Below are positions 25,220 through 32,701 of a DNA stretch of 64,000 nucleotides, one piece after another. The stretch is from contig NZ_JACBJQ010000023.1 in the NCBI RefSeq assembly GCF_013404075.1, positions 1-64,000 on the forward strand, in the 5' to 3' direction. Source of the DNA: Mycolicibacterium vinylchloridicum (GTDB lineage: Bacteria; Actinomycetota; Actinomycetes; Mycobacteriales; Mycobacteriaceae). Both the position numbers and the translations under genes were made by a program. The notes beneath the pieces were generated by a model that did no database searches, was not told the DNA's origin, and saw only the letters and a list, made by a program, of their open reading frames with translations. Within the stretch, counting starts at the first letter, position 1. Each line of letters opens with the position of its first letter.

Positions 25220-25930
25220 GTGACGATCCAGGACGAGCTCATTGCGGCCGTCGACGGCCAGCGTGGAGTGAAGGCCGCCGACCGGCTTTGTGAAGCCTGT
25301 GTGCTGCTGCTCGACATCGATGCAGCGGCGATCTCGCTTGTGTTCGACGGTGCGAACGCGGGAACGCTGGGCTCCAGCGGCGCTTCGGCTCGCACGTATG
25401 ACGAATTGCAGTTCACCTACGGCGAAGGACCGTGCCTGGACGCGGTCACCCTGCGGGCCCCGGTGGTCGTGGTCGATCTCGCCCACCCCGGGGAAGCGCG
25501 CTGGCCCAGTTACGGACGGGCCATGCTGGAGCACCGGATCCGGGGCGTCTTCGCCATGCCGGTACTGGCCGCCGGCGAGTACATCGGCGCACTGGACCTG
25601 TTCCGGGCCGAGCCCGGTGATCTGGTGGGCGACCAGCTCGCGGGTGCGGCCGCCGCCGCCGAGCTGGCCGGTGTACCGGTGCTGGACTTGCTCGTCGGCG
25701 ATCTGCAGGCGGCCGTCGACGACCCCACCAGCAATGCCTGGGCGGAGCTGGTGACGTTGAGCCGCGCCGAGGTCAGCCAGGCAACCGGAATGCTGGTCGC
25801 GCAATTGGACGTCGATCCGACCGAGGCGCTGGTGCGGCTGCGTGCCCATGCCTATGCCACCGGTCGCACCGCCACCGACGTCGCCCGCGACATCATCGAC
25901 CGGCGGCTGAGGCTGGAGCCGGACCGATGA
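25220..25930 (+). CDS. GAF-ANTAR antitermination regulator
   Basis: The protein has 236 residues from a GTG at 25220. An N-terminal GAF-like sensor contains YGEGPCLDAV and the late MPVLAAGEYIGALDLF. The C-terminal ANTAR domain is at about 175-228 (LSRAEVSQATGMLVAQLDVD, then DVARDIIDRRL). ANTAR domains bind paired hairpins in nascent RNA and prevent termination. The next gene, 43 bases downstream, is a paralogue. Confidence 0.82.
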   Translation: MTIQDELIAAVDGQRGVKAADRLCEACVLLLDIDAAAISLVFDGANAGTLGSSGASARTYDELQFTYGEGPCLDAVTLRAPVVVVDLAHPGEARWPSYGRAMLEHRIRGVFAMPVLAAGEYIGALDLFRAEPGDLVGDQLAGAAAAAELAGVPVLDLLVGDLQAAVDDPTSNAWAELVTLSRAEVSQATGMLVAQLDVDPTEALVRLRAHAYATGRTATDVARDIIDRRLRLEPDR

Positions 25931-25973
25931 ACGACGACAGATGCGCATGCACATCCAGGCCGGGAGGTAAGCC

Positions 25974-26738
25974 ATGGTGAGCGACGACCTTCGCGAAACC
26001 CGCGTACTGAGCGCGGTGGTGTCACTGGTCGACAGCCTGCTCGACGACTTCGACGTCGTGGACCTGCTGACGGAACTGACCGAACGCTGTGCCGAACTGC
26101 TCGACATCGCGTCGGCCGGATTCCTGCTCGCCGATCCGCTGCACCGACTTCATCTGGTGGCGGCCACCTCGGAGCAGACGCGTGATATCGAGCTGTTCCA
26201 ACTCCAGGCCGAGCAGGGTCCCTGCATCGAGTGCTACCGGACTGGCGAGCCGGTGGTGGTGGCCGACATCAGCACGCAGATCGACCGGTGGCCTCGGTTT
26301 GCCCCGGCCGCGACGGAAGCCGGCTTCGCGTCAGTGCACGCCGTGCCGATGCGGGCGGCGGGCGTCGTCCTCGGGGCGCTCAATCTGTTCGATACCCGGC
26401 CCGGTGGACTCGGCGAGGCGGATCGACTGGTCGCTCAGACCCTCGCCCACATCGCGTGTGTGGCGGTCTTGCAGGAACACCCGCCCACCCGCGCGACAGT
26501 GGTGTCGCCGCTGCGGTCGGCCCTCGTCGGTCGCGTCATCGTCGAGCAGGCCAAGGGGTTTGTCAGCGAGGTGCTCGGTGTGTCGATGGATGAGGCGTTC
26601 CGCTTGATCCGTGTTCACAGCAGGATGCGCGGCGAGCACCTGACCGATGTCGCGCGGCGGTTGATGAGGGACCGGTATACCCGGCCGGAGTTGGTCAGGG
26701 CACTGACGGAACTCGTCCACGGGCAGGGCCAGCAGTGA
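25974..26738 (+). CDS. GAF-ANTAR antitermination regulator
   Basis: The protein has 254 residues. The GAF domain covers about 20-165 with AEQGPCIECYRTGEPVVV and the strand HAVPMRAAGVVLGALNLF. The ANTAR domain is at about 180-240 (IVEQAKGFVSEVLGVSMDEA, then LTDVARRLMRDRY). It is in the same direction as, and probably co-transcribed with, the GAF-ANTAR gene before it. The GPC cysteine, conserved in three of the four paralogues in the window, could sense redox state or a ligand; this is inferred. Confidence 0.85.
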   Translation: MVSDDLRETRVLSAVVSLVDSLLDDFDVVDLLTELTERCAELLDIASAGFLLADPLHRLHLVAATSEQTRDIELFQLQAEQGPCIECYRTGEPVVVADISTQIDRWPRFAPAATEAGFASVHAVPMRAAGVVLGALNLFDTRPGGLGEADRLVAQTLAHIACVAVLQEHPPTRATVVSPLRSALVGRVIVEQAKGFVSEVLGVSMDEAFRLIRVHSRMRGEHLTDVARRLMRDRYTRPELVRALTELVHGQGQQ

Positions 26739-26748
26739 GTACGTCTCG

Positions 26749-27564
26749 TCACTGACGTGCCCGGGCCCGCCGGACCGCTTCGTCGACGAGCTGCTCGGCC
26801 ACGTCAGCCAATTTGGTGTGCTCCCGCTGGCTGATGCGGGTGAGACGGTCGAAGGCCTCCTGTGCGGTGCCGCCCGAGCGGCTGCGGATGATGCCGATCG
26901 CCTGGTCGATCACCGCCCGGCTGCGCAACGCCTGCTGCAGTTGCGTCGTGCGCAGTCGGGTACTGGCCAACAGCTGAGCGTTGTACACCGATACCGCTGC
27001 GGGGCCGGCGAATTGGCTGCCGAGTTGGACGGCGTGCTCGGTGAACGCGTCTCGGTCGTGGGCATAGGAGTTGATCGCGCCGATGACGCGGCCACCGACG
27101 GTCAGCGGCAAGGCCAATACGGAGTGCACGCCCATGCGGGCCACCGACCCACCGAAATGCGGCCAGCGGCGGTCGCTGCCCAGTGAACCGCTGATTGCGG
27201 GCCGACCGGACCGAATACAGCTGATGCACGGCCCCTCGGCGACCTTCTCGTACTGCAGGGTGTCGATGGCTGCAATGAACTCTGCGGTCACCGACCGCGC
27301 CTGGATGCGTAGTTCGTCACCGGAGTCCGGGTGGTGGGGATGGATCAGGGTAACGCCGGCGCCGTCGGCGCCCGGTATCGCCTGAACCGCGAATTGTGCT
27401 ACCTGGCCGAGCATTTCGTCGACGCTGGTGGCGTCCGCGATGATCCCTGCCAGGCCGCTGAGCCCGGCGTGCAGGTCCAGTTCGTCGGCCTGGAGTTGAG
27501 CCGCGGAGAGCTCTGGTTCCGGGGGCGGCTTGCGGTCGGGTTGCGCGTCGTAGTCGTCCATCAC
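26749..27564 (-). CDS. GAF-ANTAR antitermination regulator
   Basis: The protein has 271 residues (a second ATG at 27561 is equally likely). The GAF domain is at about 40-190 with VAEGPCISCIRSGRPAIS and VLALPLTVGGRVIGAINSYA. The ANTAR domain at about 205-262 (AVIDQAIGIIRSRSGGTAQE, LADVAEQLVDEAVRRARAR) is very close to that of the protein at 52992. It is convergent with the two preceding regulators, with only 10 bases between stops. Confidence 0.85.
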   Translation of the reverse strand: MMDDYDAQPDRKPPPEPELSAAQLQADELDLHAGLSGLAGIIADATSVDEMLGQVAQFAVQAIPGADGAGVTLIHPHHPDSGDELRIQARSVTAEFIAAIDTLQYEKVAEGPCISCIRSGRPAISGSLGSDRRWPHFGGSVARMGVHSVLALPLTVGGRVIGAINSYAHDRDAFTEHAVQLGSQFAGPAAVSVYNAQLLASTRLRTTQLQQALRSRAVIDQAIGIIRSRSGGTAQEAFDRLTRISQREHTKLADVAEQLVDEAVRRARARQ

Positions 27565-27599
27565 CTCGTCTCCTGCGCGATAAATCTACTCGCCATCGA

Positions 27600-29234
27600 T
27601 CAGGTGACGAGTGCCAACGCGTGCGCGCGCCGCAGCTTGCCCGACGGGGTCTTCGGGATGATTCCCGGCGCGAGGACCACCACGTTGCGGGGCCTGGCGT
27701 TGACTTCCACCACGACCTCGTGGACCACTTCATGTTGGATGCGCCGCACCTCGTCGCGATCGTCGAAAGCCTTGGACTCCACGGCAACTGCGAAGGACTC
27801 GCGGGAATGCCCGGCGTCGAGTCGGACGGCGACCGCGCAGCCCGGCCGCACTCCGTCGACGCGGGTGGCGGCGCGTTCGATGTCGGTCGGATAGATGTTG
27901 CGCCCGGCCATGATGATGACGTCCTTGAGCCGGCCGCAGACGACGATCTCGTGCTTCTCGGTGAGGTAGCCCAAGTCGCCGGTGTCATACCAGCCCTGGT
28001 CGTCCTGTGCCGAGATGAACCCGGCGGCCGTGGTGTATCCGGGCGTGACGGGTTCGCCGCGGAGTTGGATCACGCCGACGCCGCGGGCGGGGAGCACGGC
28101 GCCGAATTCGTCGATGATGCGCGCTTCCAGCCCATCGAGCAGGCGACCGAGCGTCACCAGGCGTCGGACATTGCCTCGCGTCGCCGGGATGGCGCGCTGC
28201 AGGACGGCCAGCAGGTCGGCGTCGATCTCGTCGACGGTCATGCCCGCGCCGCAGGTGGAAAAGGATGCCGCAACGGTGGTCTCGGCCATCCCGTAGGCCG
28301 GCAGGATCGCCCCCGGTCGCAACCCGTGGGCGGCGCCGGCCGCACACAGATCCTCGACGTCGGCGGGATCGACCTGTTCGGCACCCGACAGTGCCCAGCG
28401 CAGCGACGACAGGTCGAAGTCGCCGGGCGATGCCAGGCTGCGCAGCCGTTTCGCCAAGAGGTTGTAGGCGAAGTTGGGCGCCGCCGTCATCGTCGCCTTG
28501 TACTTGTCAATCAGCTTGACCCACAACAAGTTATCGCGGAGGAAGTCCATGGGAGTGACCTTGACCAGCTCGACGCCGAAGTACATGGGTACGGTCAGGA
28601 ACCCGGTCATGCCCATGTCGTGGAAGCAGGGCAACCAGCTGACGATCACGTCGGTCTCCACGTCGACCTTGGCGCCGATGAACATCGCCTCCGCATTGGC
28701 CACCACGTTGGCGTGGGTGATGTGGACCGCCTTGGGTGAGCCGGTCGACCCCGAGGTCAGTTGCATGAGGGCGAGGTCATCGCCGCAGGTGTCGACGGGG
28801 CGTACCGGTTTGGCCTGCAACAGTTCGCCTGCGATCACCACCGGCATCCCCCGCTCGGCGAGAAGTGGCGCCGCCGGCAGGAACGGCTCGCCGACGACGA
28901 CGGCCTTGGCGTCGATCGTGTCGAGGACCGCGGCGGTCTCCTCCGCCCAACGCTGCAGGTCGGTGCGCGGCGTGGGCTGGTGCAGCATGGTGACACTCGC
29001 ACCGCGAATCCAGATGCCCTGTGCGGTCGGTGCGATGTCCACGGGAAGTCCGGCGAGAACGGCAACCGCGTCACCGTGGCCGACGCCGGCCGCCGCCAGG
29101 CCACCGGCAATCCGGCAGGCGCGCGCGTGCACCTCGGCCCAGGTATGCCGCACCGGAGCGCCGGGCTCACCGGTGGTCATACCGTTCATGCTCCACCGGG
29201 CGTTTCGGAACATCGTCTCGGTGAATTGGCTCAC
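27600..29234 (-). CDS. Fatty-acyl-AMP/CoA ligase (FadD family)
   Basis: The protein has 544 residues from a GTG at 29234, preceded by AAGGAAG. It has the adenylate-forming motifs LTSGSTGSPKAVHITHAN (phosphate loop), YGMAE, YDTGDLGYL and the C-terminal catalytic Lys in TPSGKLRR. Length and motifs fit FadD-type acyl-CoA ligases or fatty-acyl-AMP ligases, which activate fatty acids for lipid or polyketide synthesis. Which type cannot be told without alignment of the FAAL insertion. No PKS or ACP gene adjoins it. Confidence 0.85.
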   Translation of the reverse strand: MSQFTETMFRNARWSMNGMTTGEPGAPVRHTWAEVHARACRIAGGLAAAGVGHGDAVAVLAGLPVDIAPTAQGIWIRGASVTMLHQPTPRTDLQRWAEETAAVLDTIDAKAVVVGEPFLPAAPLLAERGMPVVIAGELLQAKPVRPVDTCGDDLALMQLTSGSTGSPKAVHITHANVVANAEAMFIGAKVDVETDVIVSWLPCFHDMGMTGFLTVPMYFGVELVKVTPMDFLRDNLLWVKLIDKYKATMTAAPNFAYNLLAKRLRSLASPGDFDLSSLRWALSGAEQVDPADVEDLCAAGAAHGLRPGAILPAYGMAETTVAASFSTCGAGMTVDEIDADLLAVLQRAIPATRGNVRRLVTLGRLLDGLEARIIDEFGAVLPARGVGVIQLRGEPVTPGYTTAAGFISAQDDQGWYDTGDLGYLTEKHEIVVCGRLKDVIIMAGRNIYPTDIERAATRVDGVRPGCAVAVRLDAGHSRESFAVAVESKAFDDRDEVRRIQHEVVHEVVVEVNARPRNVVVLAPGIIPKTPSGKLRRAHALALVT

Positions 29235-29592
29235 GGAGCTCTTCCTTCTGCAGGCCGCGTGAGGGCATGACCTGCGATGTTGTGGCCGCAGGCGGGTTGC
29301 CGCGGGTGCCGTCGGACAGAAGCGCTTGTCGGCCACGCGCCCAGGATGGGCGCCGAGAATGCAGGTCGGCTTACGTCGGGCCGGGTGGCCATGCAGCGGG
29401 GAGTTCAGATCGCCGCCGTGACGTTTCCGAGAAGCTGGTGGGTCAGCCGCATTGACCGTACCGCGCCGCGGTGCGTGAGGTTGAAGGCACGCAGGCCATA
29501 ACCCGACCAGTGTTTTCCTGCCGCTGACGGCGGTGCTTCTGGCAAAGGTGATGTAGCTTCAATCGACGGTCAGCCGCCTTGCCGAGGAGTGG
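29235..29592. other. Divergent intergenic region, no gene seen
   Basis: These 358 bases separate the ligase and kinase genes, which are divergent. I see no credible coding frame. A GAGGAG ribosome-binding site precedes the kinase start at 29593, and a small CCGC-tga-CGGCGG hairpin lies at about 29521. Promoters for both genes must lie here. Confidence 0.5.
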
Positions 29593-31398
29593 ATGGTGGA
29601 TGCGACACCATTTGGGCACTATCAGCTGCAGGAGCTGATAGGTCGCGGTGGCATGGGTGAGGTCTACCGGGCCTACGACACCAAGACAGATCGCGTGGTC
29701 GCGCTCAAGGTTCTCCCGCACCGGTTGGCCGAGGACAACGTCTTCCAGCAACGTTTCAGGCGGGAAGCGCAAGCGGTCGCCGCCCTCAACGAGCCGCACG
29801 TCGTCCCGATCCACGGTTTCGGTGAGATCGACGGCCGGTTGTACCTGGATATGCGCCTGATCGACGGCCGCACCCTGGACGCGATCCTCAACGAGAGCCG
29901 CAAGCCCCTGCTGCCGCCGCGCGCCGTCGACATCGTCGAGCAGGTCGCCGCCGCGCTGGACGCCGCCCACGCGGCCGGCCTGATCCACCGCGACGTCAAG
30001 CCGTCCAACATCCTGATCACCGCCCGCGACTTCGCCTACCTGATCGACTTCGGCCTGGCCCGCACCGCGAGCGAGGCGGGGTTGACGACGGCCGGCAGCA
30101 CGCTGGGGACACTGGCCTATATGGCCCCGGAGCGGTTCAGCGGCGGCCAGGCCGACCTGCGCTCGGACGTGTATGCGCTGACGTGCGTGCTCTACGAATG
30201 CCTCACCGGGTCCCGGCCTTACCCCAACGACAGCCTGGAACAGCAGATCGCCGGGCACATGACCACGCCGGCTCCGCGCCCGTCGGACAAGGATCCGCGG
30301 CTGGCCGCGTTCGACGACGTCATCGCCAGGGGCATGGCCAAGAAACCGGCCGACCGCTACCGCAGCGCCGGCGACCTGGCTGCCGCGGCTCGCGCGGCGC
30401 TGACCACCCGGGTGCGCAAGGTCGGGAGTTCCGGGCGCCACGCGCTGGCCGCAACCCCGACGTCACACCGGCGGCGCACCGTGCTCGCCGTGGGTGCCGC
30501 GGTCCTGCTGGTGGCCGGCGCGGGCATCGGGGTGTGGCAGTGGCGGGAATCGGACACCCGCTCCAGCGGTGCGACCAGTTTGGCGGGCACCGCGTCCAGC
30601 TCGAACCCCACACCCCAGGCGCTGGGTGCCGTGCCGGAGATCGCGGCGACCGTGCCGGAGAAGATCCGCGACTCCGGCCGGCTGATCGTCGGCGTCAACA
30701 TCCCTTATGCGCCAAACGAATTCATCGACGCTGACGGCAAGATCGTCGGTTTCGACGTGGACCTGATGAATGCGGTGGCCCGCACCCTCGGCCTGACGCC
30801 GGACTACCGGCAGACCGCGTTCGAGGCGATCATCCCGTCGGTGCGCGCGGGCGACTTCCATGTCGGCATGTCGTCGTTCACCGACACCAAAGAGCGCGAA
30901 CAGGCGGCCGACTTCGTCACCTACTTCCAGGCCGGCACGTTGTGGGCGCAGCGTCCCGGCGTGGCGGTGGACCCCGACGACGCCTGCGGGTTGAGAGTCG
31001 GTGTGGCATACCCGTCGTTGCAGGAGTCCGAGGAATTGCCCGCCAAGAGCGACGCCTGCATGGCAGCCGGTAAGCCGGCGATCAAGAAGGTGATCTACAC
31101 CCGCCAGGACGATCTCAACACCGCGCTGATCGCGGGTGAGGTCGATGCGATGGCGGCCGACTCGCCCGTCACCGGGTTCGCGATCAAGACCAGCGGCGGG
31201 CAGCTCGAGGCCGCGGGCGCGGTGTCCGACCCCGCGCCGTACGGCTGGCCGGTGGCCAAGGATTCCGGCCTGGCGCGGTCGCTGCAGCTGGCACTGGAGC
31301 ATCTGATGCAGACAGGGGAGTACCGCACCATCGCCACGATATGGGGTGTGGAGAAGGGCATGATCGACAAGCCTGCGATCAACGGGGCTGTGCGCTAA
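29593..31398 (+). CDS. Ser/Thr protein kinase with extracellular solute-binding domain
   Basis: The protein has 601 residues. The kinase domain (about 9-270) is complete: glycine loop GRGGMGEVY at 17-25, Lys39 in VALKV, HRDVKPSN at 132-139, DFG at 152-154 and APE at 178-180. One membrane helix follows at about 297-315. The outer part (about 355-595) is a family-3 solute-binding (glutamine/amino-acid type) domain, recognisable from RLIVGVNIPYAPNEFIDADG, FDVDLMNAVARTLGL and SSFTDTKEREQAADFVTYF. It should sense an amino acid or related ligand outside and phosphorylate proteins inside. PASTA repeats are absent. It is convergent with a ROK regulator (5-base gap). Confidence 0.92.
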   Translation: MVDATPFGHYQLQELIGRGGMGEVYRAYDTKTDRVVALKVLPHRLAEDNVFQQRFRREAQAVAALNEPHVVPIHGFGEIDGRLYLDMRLIDGRTLDAILNESRKPLLPPRAVDIVEQVAAALDAAHAAGLIHRDVKPSNILITARDFAYLIDFGLARTASEAGLTTAGSTLGTLAYMAPERFSGGQADLRSDVYALTCVLYECLTGSRPYPNDSLEQQIAGHMTTPAPRPSDKDPRLAAFDDVIARGMAKKPADRYRSAGDLAAAARAALTTRVRKVGSSGRHALAATPTSHRRRTVLAVGAAVLLVAGAGIGVWQWRESDTRSSGATSLAGTASSSNPTPQALGAVPEIAATVPEKIRDSGRLIVGVNIPYAPNEFIDADGKIVGFDVDLMNAVARTLGLTPDYRQTAFEAIIPSVRAGDFHVGMSSFTDTKEREQAADFVTYFQAGTLWAQRPGVAVDPDDACGLRVGVAYPSLQESEELPAKSDACMAAGKPAIKKVIYTRQDDLNTALIAGEVDAMAADSPVTGFAIKTSGGQLEAAGAVSDPAPYGWPVAKDSGLARSLQLALEHLMQTGEYRTIATIWGVEKGMIDKPAINGAVR

Positions 31399-31403
31399 GG
31401 GAT

Positions 31404-32603
31404 TCAGCCTTCTGCCGAATGCAGCATCCCCGCGATATCGGGGTCCAGTTGTTGCAGCGCGACGATCACCGAGATCGGCGCATCGCGGCCGATTTTCGAC
31501 ACGACGGTCGTGGTGCGGCCTTGGCGCTCCGGCGGGCGGAGTTCGTCGATGCGCGCCTGCAGGGCAGTGGCCAGCTCGTCGAACTCGACGATCAGCCCGG
31601 CGATGATGACCAACTCCGGATCGAGCAATGCCTCGATCATCATGGCGGTGTGCGCGACGCGGTCGATGACGTCGCGAATGATGTCTTGCGCCTGTTGATT
31701 TCGGGCAGTGTCCTGCCTCAGGGCGTCGATGTCGACGTCGTCGTAGGTCATCCCGACGGTCTGCGGTGCCGCGGCCTGCATTGCGTACATGGACATGTCG
31801 GCTTCCGCACAGCCGATTCGGCCGCAGCGGCACGAAGCGGTGCTGCCGTAGACGGGTACATGCCCGATGGCGCCGGCGACGCCCGTCGAGCCGGCGTACG
31901 GCCGTCCGTCGATGATCAGTCCGACACCCAGCCGGCCGCCGTGATCGAGGACTATTGCCGAGCGCGCCTCGCGCGCCTCACCCGCGATCGTCTCGGCCAG
32001 TGTGATCGCCTTGGTGGTGTCCTGTACTGCCACGGGCATCCCGAGATCGCGCGAAATGAGCTTGCCCAGTTCGACATTCGCCCATCCGAGCTCGTGGGTC
32101 TCGATGACCAGTCCGGTGGTGTCATCGACAAGTCCGGGGATGCAGATGCCGACCACAGAAGCGGGCTTACCGCCGGAGTCGGCCATCAACTTCTTGGCGA
32201 GTTTTGTGATCGAACGGATCACCGCCGTGGGGTCCCGGTCGCCCGTCGGTGTCTGGCCCTCGTGCGAGATGTTGCCGGTGGCGTCGGCGAGCACGACCCG
32301 GGCGCGGATTCCGTCGATCTGGATTCCGAGGACTCGGCGTGCCTGCGGGTTGCAGTCCAGGAGGATGCGCGGCCGGCCCCGTGCGCCGACGCCCTCGATG
32401 CGGGACTCCAGCTCGACCAGGGTGCCGTCCTCGATGAGGTCGGCCACGATCGTCGTGATCTGGGGCCGGGGCAGTCCGAGCCAGTCGGCCAGATCAGCCC
32501 TGGCCAGCGGGCCGGCGGTCCGCAGCAGGTGAACGACGCGCTGACGCAGCAGGAGGCGCGCGACCTGCCTGCTCTGCCTCGTCGAATCTGACGGTTTCAG
32601 CAC
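31404..32603 (-). CDS. ROK family transcriptional regulator
   Basis: The protein has 399 residues. A winged helix-turn-helix occupies about 18-75 (LADWLGLPRPQITTIVADLI). The ROK sugar-kinase-like domain follows, with GICIPGLVDDTTG, the zinc-site pattern GHVPVY...CRCGRIGCAE and the ending LDPELVIIAG. The usual catalytic Asn-Asp of ROK kinases reads QDTT here, so it is probably a pure sensor. It is divergent from the exported beta-propeller gene. The AT-rich gap with repeated TAAAT motifs is its likely binding region. Confidence 0.85.
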   Translation of the reverse strand: MLKPSDSTRQSRQVARLLLRQRVVHLLRTAGPLARADLADWLGLPRPQITTIVADLIEDGTLVELESRIEGVGARGRPRILLDCNPQARRVLGIQIDGIRARVVLADATGNISHEGQTPTGDRDPTAVIRSITKLAKKLMADSGGKPASVVGICIPGLVDDTTGLVIETHELGWANVELGKLISRDLGMPVAVQDTTKAITLAETIAGEAREARSAIVLDHGGRLGVGLIIDGRPYAGSTGVAGAIGHVPVYGSTASCRCGRIGCAEADMSMYAMQAAAPQTVGMTYDDVDIDALRQDTARNQQAQDIIRDVIDRVAHTAMMIEALLDPELVIIAGLIVEFDELATALQARIDELRPPERQGRTTTVVSKIGRDAPISVIVALQQLDPDIAGMLHSAEG

Positions 32604-32635
32604 AACCTCCTTGACGCCGACCGCGGCGCCCTGCT

Positions 32636-32691
32636 ATTAAATTCGTCATACCAACTAAATCGTATTAAGTACGTCACATCAATTAAATCGG
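32636..32691. promoter_or_regulatory. AT-rich repeat region between ROK regulator and exported protein
   Basis: Three related motifs occur in 56 bases: ATTAAATTCG (32636), ACTAAATCGT (32654) and ATTAAATCGG (32682). The region is strikingly AT-rich against the GC-rich surroundings. It ends 10 bases before the start of the exported protein, next to GGGAG, so a repressor bound here would block that gene. Confidence 0.5.
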
Positions 32692-32701
32692 GAGACCTCC
32701 A

